Assembly (NCBI GenBank): GCA_041987205.1
Contig: JBHIWX010000008.1
Coordinates: forward strand, 1-64,000
Origin: BOKV01 sp041987205
GTDB lineage: Bacteria; Pseudomonadota; Alphaproteobacteria; Rhizobiales; Rhizobiaceae
Direction: 5' to 3'
Length of the DNA: 64,000 nucleotides
Under the pieces are notes generated by a model. It did not search any database, was not told where the DNA came from, and saw only the letters and a program-made list of their open reading frames with translations. How positions within the stretch are numbered: the stretch's first letter is position 1; each line of letters opens with the position of its first letter. A program made the translations under genes and the position numbers. Positions 43,421 to 52,664 of the stretch are shown here, in pieces.

Positions 43421-44506
43421 ATGGCCACATTGAAGAGCATGGATGCCGAGATCGAGAAGACTCGGGCCACGGTAGAGGACATGCGCGCCAAGCTCGAGCA
43501 GAGCGGCGTCATGCTCGAGAAACTCGCCAAGGCCGAAACCATCGGCGAGACCGATTTCGACATCGAGAACGCCCGCATCGACGACGTCCTGCGTCAGCAG
43601 AAGGTGATGGAAGGCAACATCGCCGACCTGATCATAGGCCTTGAGGACGCAACCAACGTCTTCGGCGCCGAATTCGAATCCATGAAGAGCTATTCCGCCT
43701 GGGAGCGGATCGTCGGCGTCTTCTCCAAGCAGTCCATGCAGCGCATGCGCACCGATCGCGTGCGCAACATGTCGCTCGCCTCCAATCTGCAGGAACTGCT
43801 CGCCAAGTCCGACCGCATCGTCGGCATCCTCAAGGGTCAGAAATCCGCGCTCGAGCAGCGCTATGCCTCGTCCGAGACGAGCCTGCGCACCGTGATCGAG
43901 CGGCGCCAGTCCACCATGGAGAGCCTGGAGGCGACGCAGGGCCGCATCGAGGAACTCAACCCGATGCTGCTCGACGTCGAGAACAGGATCGCCGCCTCGA
44001 CCGACCAGAAGGAACGCGCCGCGCTGGAAGGCCAACGTTCGGAGCTGGCTACCGAATACAACCAGATGCAGGCGAAAGAGCAAGAATTGCTGGCCGAGAG
44101 CCAGACGCTGGAACGCTACACCTCGATGTTCCAGACCTTCGTCGACTCCCTCAATAACCAGCTCGCCGCCCAACAGACACTGATCAACAAGCTGACAATC
44201 GATACCGAGCAGCGCGTCGTGCTTTACAAGGCGCTGGAAGACTCGCTCAAGACCGCCGCCCAGCAGGACGTCGCCCACAAGATCAACACGCTCGGCAACC
44301 AGGTCGACGTCGCGGCCGAAGAGACCATGGCCGGCATCGGCGCCGCAGCCCAGTCGCATATCGGCGATCTGCTCGAAATGCATGAGAAGAACATGCTTTC
44401 GACCAAGGACATCCAGCGCCGCAAGAAGCTCGCCGACGAGGCCTTCGCCCGGCGCTTCGACGAGGTCATGAAGAAGCACAATTCCGCCGACTACGTCTCC
44501 GCCTGA
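43421..44506 (+). CDS. Coiled-coil protein, first gene of an AAA-ATPase operon
   Basis: A 361-residue soluble protein that is almost entirely helical. Long heptad-like stretches lie at about 1-75 and 120-260 (for example QRYASSETSLRTVIERRQST and ERAALEGQRSELATEYNQMQ), followed by a conserved C-terminal part (DTEQRVVLYKALEDSLKTAA). The start follows GGGAG at six bases. It has a loose resemblance to TelA-type toxic-anion-resistance proteins, not enough to name it so. It is followed 20 bases later by an unknown gene and then an AAA ATPase, so it may be a structural or adaptor part of an ATPase-driven complex. Confidence 0.75.
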   Translation: MATLKSMDAEIEKTRATVEDMRAKLEQSGVMLEKLAKAETIGETDFDIENARIDDVLRQQKVMEGNIADLIIGLEDATNVFGAEFESMKSYSAWERIVGVFSKQSMQRMRTDRVRNMSLASNLQELLAKSDRIVGILKGQKSALEQRYASSETSLRTVIERRQSTMESLEATQGRIEELNPMLLDVENRIAASTDQKERAALEGQRSELATEYNQMQAKEQELLAESQTLERYTSMFQTFVDSLNNQLAAQQTLINKLTIDTEQRVVLYKALEDSLKTAAQQDVAHKINTLGNQVDVAAEETMAGIGAAAQSHIGDLLEMHEKNMLSTKDIQRRKKLADEAFARRFDEVMKKHNSADYVSA

Positions 44507-44525
44507 GCCGGCGTTCGGCTAGTCC

Positions 44526-45692
44526 ATGACCGGAACCGAAAACGCTACGCAAAACGCCAGGGCCGTGGCGGGCCGTTATTTCGACGCGATGGACCGCGCG
44601 CTCGACGGGCTGGACACCTTCCTGCGCGAGGATGACAGCCCGCTCTACAAGCACGGGCTGATCGGCGCCATCGTCGAGGAATATCTGGCGCGGCTGCGCG
44701 GCTCGTTCGAGAGCTGGCGCAACCGTGTCGCCTTCGCCGAGCGCTTCCGCATATCGCGCGCCGAAAGCGGCTTTCCCGCCTATCAGAACGTGCTCGAACT
44801 GGAAAACGACCGCCGCGACGCCGACAAGCGCCTGGCCTCCATGCCGGACGCCGACACGATCCGCGCCGAAATGGTCGATTTCATCCTGAAGAAGAAGCAG
44901 TTTCCTTCCGCCCTGAAGGAGACCATGGCCGAGCGCTGCTATCTGGAATCGGTGCAGAAGGGGCTGCATTTCTCGCCCTTCTGCCTGCCGAAAACCGTGC
45001 GCGTCTCGGTCAATCCCAAGACCAACCGGCCCTATTACGTGGTCCATTGGGGCTACTACGATGGCACGGCAAACCTGCCGATGATCTACATAGCCTCGAT
45101 CGAGGATTCCTCGAAGGACATGGTGGAGACGCTGGTCGCGCGTGGCGGCAAGCTCAGCCGTGGCGTCGAGATTCCGCTCCCGGTCGACGGCCTGCTTAAT
45201 CCCTCGCTGGCCCATGCCTTCGATGATTTTTGCGACCGGAACTCGTCCTACTCGCTGTCGCTGTCGACCATCGCGACCTCGATGGACAAGGATTTCGACC
45301 ATCTCCACCCCAAGCAGTTGCGCCGCTTCGTGCTGGGGCCGTTCTACCATGCCGAGATTACCGTCAACGGCGCGACGGTCGACAAGGTGCTGCAGAAGGT
45401 CCACCGCGAGGAAAACCGCTGGATGCTGACCTGGACGCTGCAGGAGATCTATTCGATCAACGAACGGCCCGGCAAATGGGGCCTTTGGGGCGGCGAGCCG
45501 CCGCGCGACGAGTTCTACATCAACACCGACGATCTCGACAGCGCACGCATGGGAGTATCCGCCTTCCAGAACCATGCGCTGGTGCCGCACGAGGCCTATC
45601 AGGCGATCTACGCGGCGGGTGAGGCCGACAAGGTCTTCGCCGGCTATCAGACGCATATCGTTTCGGGCAATCAGGTGCTCAGGAGACTTTGA
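44526..45692 (+). CDS. Unrecognised conserved-looking protein of the AAA-ATPase operon
   Basis: A 388-residue soluble protein without recognised motifs. The N-terminal third is helical and charged (VFAERFRISRAESGFPAYQN-like), and the rest is mixed, with segments such as PYYVVHWGYYDGTANLPMIY and HPKQLRRFVLGPFYHAEI. Its stop overlaps the start of the AAA ATPase gene (TGATG), which argues for joint production. Base composition matches the neighbours, so it looks like a core gene rather than a transferred one. Confidence 0.75.
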   Translation: MTGTENATQNARAVAGRYFDAMDRALDGLDTFLREDDSPLYKHGLIGAIVEEYLARLRGSFESWRNRVAFAERFRISRAESGFPAYQNVLELENDRRDADKRLASMPDADTIRAEMVDFILKKKQFPSALKETMAERCYLESVQKGLHFSPFCLPKTVRVSVNPKTNRPYYVVHWGYYDGTANLPMIYIASIEDSSKDMVETLVARGGKLSRGVEIPLPVDGLLNPSLAHAFDDFCDRNSSYSLSLSTIATSMDKDFDHLHPKQLRRFVLGPFYHAEITVNGATVDKVLQKVHREENRWMLTWTLQEIYSINERPGKWGLWGGEPPRDEFYINTDDLDSARMGVSAFQNHALVPHEAYQAIYAAGEADKVFAGYQTHIVSGNQVLRRL

Positions 45693-47602
45693 TGGACATC
45701 GGACAGACCGCCCTTCGCGAGGAAGACGTCGCAAAGCATCTGGCGACGGCCCAGTCGCTGGTCACGCGCACCGTGGTCATCGAGGCGGCGAAGCGCGACT
45801 CCAACACCGAGATCGCCGGCACACGGCGGCGCTTCGTCTCGACCGTCTCGACCGCCGGCATGAAGGCCTCGCGCGACGTGGAATTCGCAAAGACGCTGAC
45901 GGCGATCACACCCGGCGATTCCATGCTGTCGCCGGCCCAGCACAATCTGCTGTTCAAGACTCGCCGGGCGCTGGCCGTGGCACTCGCCGTCGCCGACCTG
46001 TTCTCGCGCCAGACCGGGCTCGACGCGCTTTATTCCAAGAATGCTTCGGCCGTACTGGAAGGCGAGGAGGCCGAGCGCTACCGCATGCTGATGGAGGCGA
46101 GCGCCTATGTCGCCGCGTTCTCCGCTGCTGCCTATATCAAGCAACTGGTCGAGGCGACGGGGGAGGCGACGAGCGACGTCTCCGCGCCTTCGTTCAATTT
46201 CGCCACGCCGCAGGACGCACTCAAGAGCCTGGTCGCCGCGCTCGATGCCGCCGTGTCGGGCACGCCCGACGATACGGTGATGGCGCGCCGCGCCGTGGCC
46301 GCCGCCGAGGCCGCGATCGAGGATCTGCTGACCCGCAAATCCCGTTTCGGCGGGCTGGGTCCGTTCGAGAGCGTGCATTTGCGGCTCGAATCCGACGGCT
46401 TCGAACTGAACGGTTTCGACGTGGCGCCGGGTGTCAAGGCACGCCCGCTTGTAATGACCTTCAAGAAGCCGAACGAGATCATCGGCAACCACATCGCCAA
46501 ATACCAGGCGATGAAGCTCGCCAAGATGCTGATGGCGCATGATTTCGAGCGGCAGCTCAACCCGTTTGTCGAACTCGGCGGCTTCCTGTTCACCTTCATC
46601 GGCGATGGCGCGCCCGGCACCGGCAAGACCATCCTGATCCAGATGATTGCCGGCCTGCTCAACGATTACTGCCAGATGGCCGGCTACCCGTTCCATTACG
46701 AGAATTTCGGCGTCGACCAGATTTCTTCCTATCAGGGCAAATCCGGCCAAAACTGCAAGCAGTTCGTCTCCAACGTGCTCAACCCGCGCGTCATCGGGTT
46801 CGGCACGGTCGACGATATCGACCAGGTCGCTGCCAAGCGCTCCGACGACCGCGCCTCCGCCGGCCAGCAGGAAGTGACCGCCGTGCTGATGGAAAGTTTT
46901 GCCGGCGCCACCACCGTGGTGCGGGGAAACTGCTCCTTCGGCATGTTTTCCAACTATCCGGAGAATGTCGATGACGCGCTGCGCCAGAGGGCAGGAGCCC
47001 GCTGGCTGGTCGACGGACCGCAGACCCGCGACGACTATATCGACATCTTCGTCCTGCTCGCCGGCAAGAACCACAAGATCCCGATGGGCGACCACGACCT
47101 CTTCGAGGCGCAGGCGATCAAGAAGGCGGTCGCCACCGCCTATGAGGAGCACTCCGAGCCGCAGGAGGACGGGCTCGAAGCCGTCTACGACCGCTTCATG
47201 GACAAGAACGGCGGCCTGAAGACCATGGCCGACATCGGCACCTATCTGCACATGATCAAGGAGGCCGAGCCGCGCTTCACCGGTCGTGCCATCAAGAACA
47301 TTACCGACGCGATCAAGATGCGCGCCATGGACATAGACCTGCCGGATGAGTGGTTCGAGAAGCCGGAGAACTTCGTCCACAAGAGCTTCGACGACAAGAA
47401 GGCGATGATCGAGGAACTGCGGGGTCCCTTCACCATCGAAATGGTGCTGCAGGAGATCAACCGCTACGCCGATTCCGAGTTCCGCTACACCGACCGCGCC
47501 GACGATGCCGCCGTGGAAGAAATCATCCGCCGCGAACGCCAGAAGGAGAAGGCGGTCAAGCGGATCCACGAACTGCGCGAAGACGGCCAGTGGGAGGTTT
47601 GA
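45692..47602 (+). CDS. AAA family ATPase
   Basis: A 636-residue ATPase. Walker A is GDGAPGTGKT (about 304-313), the Walker B-like strand is VIGFGTVDDIDQV (about 368-380), and a later NYPENVDDALRQR gives an arginine finger-like stretch. The first 290 residues are a separate helical region without known motifs, and the C-terminal 120 residues are helical. AGGAG lies six bases upstream of the ATG. MoxR-like or classical AAA chaperone action on a partner is likely. Partners are probably the coiled-coil protein and the unknown proteins in the same unit. Confidence 0.85.
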   Translation: MDIGQTALREEDVAKHLATAQSLVTRTVVIEAAKRDSNTEIAGTRRRFVSTVSTAGMKASRDVEFAKTLTAITPGDSMLSPAQHNLLFKTRRALAVALAVADLFSRQTGLDALYSKNASAVLEGEEAERYRMLMEASAYVAAFSAAAYIKQLVEATGEATSDVSAPSFNFATPQDALKSLVAALDAAVSGTPDDTVMARRAVAAAEAAIEDLLTRKSRFGGLGPFESVHLRLESDGFELNGFDVAPGVKARPLVMTFKKPNEIIGNHIAKYQAMKLAKMLMAHDFERQLNPFVELGGFLFTFIGDGAPGTGKTILIQMIAGLLNDYCQMAGYPFHYENFGVDQISSYQGKSGQNCKQFVSNVLNPRVIGFGTVDDIDQVAAKRSDDRASAGQQEVTAVLMESFAGATTVVRGNCSFGMFSNYPENVDDALRQRAGARWLVDGPQTRDDYIDIFVLLAGKNHKIPMGDHDLFEAQAIKKAVATAYEEHSEPQEDGLEAVYDRFMDKNGGLKTMADIGTYLHMIKEAEPRFTGRAIKNITDAIKMRAMDIDLPDEWFEKPENFVHKSFDDKKAMIEELRGPFTIEMVLQEINRYADSEFRYTDRADDAAVEEIIRRERQKEKAVKRIHELREDGQWEV

Positions 47603-47636
47603 CCCGCTGTCCGCAAAAGGACAGCCGGGAAATTGA

Positions 47637-47760
47637 CCCCTCATCCGCCCTTCGGGCACCTTCTCCCCTTGCAAGGGGAGAAGGGATCTCGGCAGCCTCG
47701 GCCTGCCCCTCTCCCCGCCAGAGGGGAGAGGGTGGTTTGCGAAGCAAACCGGGTGAGGGG
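47637..47760. repeat. Mosaic palindromic intergenic element, rhizobial type
   Basis: A 124-bp element built of nested palindromes. The outer arms are cccctca/tgagggg at its two ends. Inside lie a perfect 26-base palindrome centred on ttgcaa at 47659-47684, a ccctctcccc/ggggagaggg stem at 47707-47732, and ggtttgc/gcaaacc at 47734-47750. Elements with this CTTCTCCCC and CCTCTCCCC make-up are scattered in rhizobial genomes. It separates the AAA ATPase gene from the DUF559 gene. Confidence 0.85.
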
Positions 47761-47772
47761 TTCTTGGCAATC

Positions 47773-48198
47773 ATGAGTGAAAGGAACCGGAGGAATCCGT
47801 TGAAAACGAGCCGTGCTCGCCAGCTCCGCCAGACCGACAACGACGCCGAGGCAGCACTTTGGTACGAGTTGCGGGCGAGACGACTCAACCGCTACAAATT
47901 CTTACGCCAGCTTCCGATTGGTTCCTATTTCGCTGACTTTGCCTGTCGGGAGAAAAAGCTGGTGGTCGAGGTTGATGGGAGCCAGCATGTTGCTAGCGCT
48001 CGCGATCGAAGGCGCGATGCATTTATGGTTGAACAGGGCTGGTCTGTTGCACGATTCTGGAGTCACGAGGTTCTGGCCGGGCGCAAGGATGTGCTGGAGA
48101 CAATCGTTGCCATCCTCGATGGCAAAATGCTTGAACCGGTTGAGGCGAGTGATTTGCGGTTTGTCCCGCGGTGTGCGGATAAACAAGTTGATGAATAA
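47773..48198 (+). CDS. DUF559 endonuclease-domain protein (Vsr-like fold)
   Basis: A 141-residue protein of the DUF559 family, with a PD-(D/E)xK fold related to very-short-patch-repair endonucleases. The core reads LRQTDNDAEAALWYELRARR, FLRQLPIGSYFADFACREKK and LVVEVDGSQH, which give the conserved acidic residues. The chosen ATG lies 12 bases after the mosaic palindrome. The base composition is slightly lower in GC. Its place inside the AAA-ATPase operon, directly beside a repeat element, suggests a later insertion rather than an original member. DUF559 genes commonly travel alone; their DNA target is unknown. Confidence 0.9.
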   Translation: MSERNRRNPLKTSRARQLRQTDNDAEAALWYELRARRLNRYKFLRQLPIGSYFADFACREKKLVVEVDGSQHVASARDRRRDAFMVEQGWSVARFWSHEVLAGRKDVLETIVAILDGKMLEPVEASDLRFVPRCADKQVDE

Positions 48199-48208
48199 AG
48201 GTTGCTAG

Positions 48209-49486
48209 ATGCAGCGCCTGATCGAAAACAAGCTGATTTTCGGACAGTTGTGGCCGGTAACCGAGCCGCATCTGGTCGAGCGCTACAACCAGGCGCTGAC
48301 CGGTCTCGGGCTCAAGCGCGTCGATCTGAAAAGCTTCAACATCGACATGGCGGGCTATTCGCCCGAGGTCGCCGCCGCGCTCGGCGACGAGCAATATCTC
48401 GATCCGGGCGAGGTCAACCGGCGCTTCATCATCCTGACCCCGGAGCAGATCGACCTGCCGGTCGTCAACACGGCGTTCTCCAACACCGAGGATCTGCTCT
48501 ACCAGTTTTTCGAGAAGAACCGCCGCGAGATTTTCGCGCTCACCATCAAGGACGTTCTCTACGGCGAGATCGAGGACAATGTCTTCGAGGTCCGGGACAT
48601 CGAGGACCTGCTGTCGATCGAACAGGTCGAGTTCCGCCTGTCGACCGGTTCTGATCTGCTTGGCAAGACCGCCGATTTGCAACTGCTGATCGAGCGGCTG
48701 ATGAAGGAGCCGGATGCCTGGCAGGACGACAATCTGCTGTCGCGCATGGTCGATTACGCCAGGATCACCGGCGACATTCGCGAGAACGCGTTGTTGCCGC
48801 ATCAGGTCGTCTTCCGTCAGTCGACCTTCTGGACCTCGCATTTCGGTGGCGTCTACATCTTCAACGACGCGGACCAGATCACCGTCATCTGCGATTCTTC
48901 GGCCAGGGGCTTCCGCAAGTCGCGGCCCTGGCAAGTCTCCTACATCGATCGCGACGACCATGCGCGCGTCTACGCCTTCCTGGCCGAGACCGGGCGCATC
49001 GACCCGCCGCGCGGCTCGTGGATCGAGCGCTCAGGCCTGCTCGGCGAGCGCGCCGCGATGCTGGTCGTCTGGCGCGCCATGCAGGCAGATCCCGATCTCG
49101 ACCTGTCGCATGCCGACGCCCGATGGGCCGCGACCTGGGCGGCGCGCCATCCCGCCGTGGCCGACCGTGACGGCTGGCTTACCCTGCTCAACGGCATCGA
49201 GCGTCAGGTTTCCAACTGGTCGAACATCGACATGCGCGATCTCGGGCCGCAGGAGCGCTTTCTGGTGTCGCGCGCCAATCCCGAGCATGCCGATTTCTTC
49301 CTCGTGAACCGGCTGATCTCGGAATATCTGCCCTTCGACTACATGACGCGCTTCGTCTTCAACAAGCCGGGCTTTTATCGCGATTACGGCGACTGGCCGG
49401 AAAATTACCGCGACCATGTGGTCAATCGGATTCGCGATAACTATCTTGCCGACAAGAAGGCGCTCAGGCGCCGCCTCTACAAATAG
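48209..49486 (+). CDS. DUF6638-like protein of the AAA-ATPase operon
   Basis: A 425-residue soluble protein opening with MQRLIENKLIFGQLWPV, then FNIDMAGYSPEVAAALGDEQ and a tract STFWTSHFGGVYIFND. The pattern matches what I recall of the DUF6638 family of Hyphomicrobiales proteins; I could not check this. No enzyme motif is evident. It starts 10 bases after the DUF559 gene and is followed 38 bases later by the DUF2333 gene. It is probably a partner of the AAA ATPase. Confidence 0.7.
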   Translation: MQRLIENKLIFGQLWPVTEPHLVERYNQALTGLGLKRVDLKSFNIDMAGYSPEVAAALGDEQYLDPGEVNRRFIILTPEQIDLPVVNTAFSNTEDLLYQFFEKNRREIFALTIKDVLYGEIEDNVFEVRDIEDLLSIEQVEFRLSTGSDLLGKTADLQLLIERLMKEPDAWQDDNLLSRMVDYARITGDIRENALLPHQVVFRQSTFWTSHFGGVYIFNDADQITVICDSSARGFRKSRPWQVSYIDRDDHARVYAFLAETGRIDPPRGSWIERSGLLGERAAMLVVWRAMQADPDLDLSHADARWAATWAARHPAVADRDGWLTLLNGIERQVSNWSNIDMRDLGPQERFLVSRANPEHADFFLVNRLISEYLPFDYMTRFVFNKPGFYRDYGDWPENYRDHVVNRIRDNYLADKKALRRRLYK

Positions 49487-49524
49487 ACCGCGCGGCGCGC
49501 GGGCAGGCACCAAGGACCGTTTTC

Positions 49525-50625
49525 ATGCTCGATCCCGTCTTCGCCTTTTTCGCCGGCATTTTGCGCGCCATCGGCCGCTTCTTCCGCTGGCTGGTCGCTG
49601 CCATCGTCTGGCCATTCGCCGCGTTCCGCAACTGGCTGCGCGGGCGCGGCTGGTTCATCAAGATCCCGGTCTTCGCCATCCTCGTCGCGCTCGTCATCGG
49701 CTATGGCTTTTTCTTCTACATCACCCAGTTCTGGCATGCCGACGAGGTGGACTACGCCGGCAGTCTCGACCTTCCGGTAACCACTGTCGGTGTCGGCGAA
49801 ACACTGTCCGACGGCTCGTGCCAGCCCTCCGAAATCGTGTTCTACACGGCCGATCTGATAGACCGGAATGTCAACAAGGACTATTGGGTATCCTCGAATC
49901 CGCTGTCCAAGGCAGGCCTGTTCGGCATCGACTGGAAGGAAACGCCCTTCTTCGATAACAAGGCGGCCTTCCAGCTCGGTATAAACCAGGCGCTCAGACG
50001 CACCGTCATCGAACTGGTCGACCGGCTGGGGCGCGTGCGTGGCACCTCGTCGATCAATCCGAACCTGCAGAAGGCGCGCGAAGCGATCAACTATCGCGAG
50101 GACGCCTGGTACTTCACCTTCAGCCCGCCCTTCCTGCAGCCGACCACCCAGGCAAGAATACGCGCGGCACGTCGTGAACTGGTCGCCTTCAACGAGGAAC
50201 TGGGCCGCTGCCAGGCCGATTTCGATGCCCGTGCAGACAATCTGCTGCAGTTTCTGGATCGCGTGACCGGCGATATCGGCTCGACCTCGGAGATCATCCA
50301 GCGTCGTCTGGAAACCGCCAATTTCATTGGCTTCGACCGCCGCGCCGACGACCGCTTCTGGTTCACCTATGGCCAGCTCTACGCCTATTACGCCATCCTG
50401 ACCGCAGCCCGTAACGACTTCCGCGAGGTCGTCCAGCAGCGCAATCTGTCGGCCGTGTGGGACCGTATCGACCAGAACTTCCGCGACAGCCTGAACATAC
50501 GTCCGCCCATCGTCATGAACGGCAGCGCGTCTTCCATCATCAAGTCGCACCTGGAAGCCATCGGCTTCAACCTTCTGCGGGTGCGCTCCAACCTGGTGGA
50601 AATGCGCGACGTGCTCGATCGCTAG
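49525..50625 (+). CDS. DUF2333 family membrane protein
   Basis: A 366-residue protein of the DUF2333 family, function unknown. One or two membrane segments lie in the first 70 residues (FIKIPVFAILVALVIGYGFF), preceded by aromatic-rich amphipathic helices. The rest is a periplasmic-looking domain (DEVDYAGSLDLPVTTVGVGE and later DRRADDRFWFTYGQLYAYYA). AAGGA lies eight bases before the ATG. It is the last gene of the co-directional unit and could anchor the cytoplasmic partners to the inner membrane. Confidence 0.88.
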   Translation: MLDPVFAFFAGILRAIGRFFRWLVAAIVWPFAAFRNWLRGRGWFIKIPVFAILVALVIGYGFFFYITQFWHADEVDYAGSLDLPVTTVGVGETLSDGSCQPSEIVFYTADLIDRNVNKDYWVSSNPLSKAGLFGIDWKETPFFDNKAAFQLGINQALRRTVIELVDRLGRVRGTSSINPNLQKAREAINYREDAWYFTFSPPFLQPTTQARIRAARRELVAFNEELGRCQADFDARADNLLQFLDRVTGDIGSTSEIIQRRLETANFIGFDRRADDRFWFTYGQLYAYYAILTAARNDFREVVQQRNLSAVWDRIDQNFRDSLNIRPPIVMNGSASSIIKSHLEAIGFNLLRVRSNLVEMRDVLDR

Positions 50626-50821
50626 GGAGCGACTTCCGGCGCGGTTTTAAAGCCATTTACGCGGCCGGGCTCGCGGTCGGGGCTTTGAGTGCCCCACGTC
50701 GCATTTCGTCCATTGCGTGGCCTTTTCGGAACGGCGTGCCTTACGCGCGGCGAGCATGTATACACGCCTACCGGCATGCTGGCGCGTGCCCGATGCAAGT
50801 ACGCCTTCAGGGGAGGACCTC

Positions 50822-52501
50822 ATGGCAGAATTCAAATCCGACATCGAGATTGCACGCGCGGCGAACAAGAAGCCGATTCTGGAAATCGGTGCCGGCCTCG
50901 GCATTCCCGCCGATCATCTGCTGCCCTATGGACATGACAAGGCGAAGGTCTCGGCCGAGTTCATCCGGTCGCTGGAAGGCAAGCCGAACGGCAAGCTGAT
51001 CCTCGTCACCGCCATCAACCCGACTCCGGCGGGCGAAGGTAAGACCACGACTACGGTCGGTCTGGGCGACGGGCTGAACCGGATCGGCAAGAAGGCGGCG
51101 ATCTGCATCCGCGAAGCCTCGCTCGGCCCGAATTTCGGCATGAAGGGCGGCGCAGCCGGCGGCGGCTATGCGCAGATCGTGCCGATGGAGGAAATGAACC
51201 TCCACTTCACCGGTGATTTCCACGCCATCACCACGGCGCACAATCTTCTGTCGGCGATGATCGACAACCACATCTACTGGGGCAACGACCTCGGCATCGA
51301 TGTGCGCCGCGTCGCCTGGCGCCGGGTCATGGACATGAACGACCGCGCGCTGCGCCAGGTCGTCTGCTCGCTCGGCGGTGTCGCCAACGGTTATCCGCGC
51401 GAGACCGGCTTCGACATCACGGTGGCCTCCGAGGTCATGGCGATCCTGTGCCTGGCGAAGGATCTCGCGGACCTCGAAAAGCGTCTCGGCGATATCATAA
51501 TCGCCTACCGGCGTGACAAGAGCCCGGTCTATTGCCGCGACCTCAAGGCTGATGGCGCGATGGCCGTGCTGCTGAAGGACGCCATGCAGCCCAACCTGGT
51601 CCAGACGCTGGAGAACAACCCCGCATTCGTCCATGGCGGCCCGTTCGCCAACATCGCGCATGGCTGCAACTCGGTCGTCGCCACGACGACGGCGCTCAAG
51701 CTCGCCGACTATGTCGTCACCGAGGCCGGCTTCGGCGCCGATCTGGGTGCCGAGAAATTCTTCGACATCAAGTGCCGCAAGGCCGGGCTGAAGCCCGACG
51801 CGGCGGTGCTCGTCGCCACCGTCCGGGCGCTGAAGATGAATGGCGGGATCAAGAAGGAAGAGCTCGGCAAGGAGAATGTCGACGCCGTGCGCAAGGGCTG
51901 CGCCAATCTCGGCCGCCACGTTGAGAACGTGAAACAGTTCGGTGTGCCGGTGGTGGTCGCGATCAACCATTTCACCGCCGACACCGAGGCCGAAATCCAG
52001 GCGGTCAAGGACTTCGTCGCGGGTCTCGGTGCCGAAGCCATCCTGTGCAAACACTGGGCGCTGGGCTCCGAAGGCACCGAGGATCTGGCGAAGAAGGTGG
52101 TCTCGCTTGCCGAGTCCGGCGCATCACAGTTCTCGCCGCTCTACGAGGACGAGATGGGCCTTTTCGACAAGATCGACACCGTGGTCAAGCGCATCTATCG
52201 CGGCTCGGGCGCCATAGCCGACAAGTCGGTGCGCGACCAGCTTCGCCAGTGGGAGGAAGCAGGCTACGGCAAGCTGCCGGTCTGCATGGCCAAGACGCAG
52301 TATTCCTTCTCGACCGATCCCAATCTGCGCGGCGCGCCGACGGATCATGCCGTGCCCGTACGCGAGGTTCGCCTTTCCGCCGGCGCCGGCTTCGTCGTCG
52401 CCATCTGCGGTGAGATCATGACCATGCCGGGCCTGCCCAAATCACCGGCAGCGGAGAAAATCCTGCTCAACGACGACGGGCTGATCGAAGGCCTGTTCTG
52501 A
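50822..52501 (+). CDS. fhs: Formate-tetrahydrofolate ligase
   Basis: A 559-residue enzyme that makes 10-formyl-tetrahydrofolate from formate, THF and ATP in one-carbon metabolism. The ATP loop is NPTPAGEGKTTTTVGLGDGL. The blocks EASLGPNFGMKGGAAGGGYA, HGGPFANIAHGCNSV and TEAGFGADLGAEKF are the family signatures. GGGAGG stands five bases before the ATG at 50822; a longer frame from 50717 is rejected. Length and motifs are complete. Confidence 0.97.
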   Translation: MAEFKSDIEIARAANKKPILEIGAGLGIPADHLLPYGHDKAKVSAEFIRSLEGKPNGKLILVTAINPTPAGEGKTTTTVGLGDGLNRIGKKAAICIREASLGPNFGMKGGAAGGGYAQIVPMEEMNLHFTGDFHAITTAHNLLSAMIDNHIYWGNDLGIDVRRVAWRRVMDMNDRALRQVVCSLGGVANGYPRETGFDITVASEVMAILCLAKDLADLEKRLGDIIIAYRRDKSPVYCRDLKADGAMAVLLKDAMQPNLVQTLENNPAFVHGGPFANIAHGCNSVVATTTALKLADYVVTEAGFGADLGAEKFFDIKCRKAGLKPDAAVLVATVRALKMNGGIKKEELGKENVDAVRKGCANLGRHVENVKQFGVPVVVAINHFTADTEAEIQAVKDFVAGLGAEAILCKHWALGSEGTEDLAKKVVSLAESGASQFSPLYEDEMGLFDKIDTVVKRIYRGSGAIADKSVRDQLRQWEEAGYGKLPVCMAKTQYSFSTDPNLRGAPTDHAVPVREVRLSAGAGFVVAICGEIMTMPGLPKSPAAEKILLNDDGLIEGLF

Positions 52502-52664
52502 GAGGCGGCATCCGTGACGGTTCGCCGATCGCCCTCGCTGCGATATCGCGGCGGGGGCTTTGGCCGGATTTCCGGCCCCGTGATGATTGCGCTAACATGT
52601 CCGGCAAACTATGCTCCCGCCGGTGCGTCGAACGGGTAGGAAGACGCGGGAAGGAAAGCTCGAC

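Noticed and set aside
43337..44479. A 380-codon minus-strand frame opposite the coiled-coil gene
   Set aside because: Leu/Gly/Val-rich without motifs, mirrored from a helical charged protein on the other strand.
45671..47770. A 699-codon open frame on the minus strand opposite the AAA ATPase gene
   Set aside because: It is a high-GC shadow frame. The plus-strand frame has Walker motifs, a ribosome site and start/stop overlaps, while this one has no recognisable domain.
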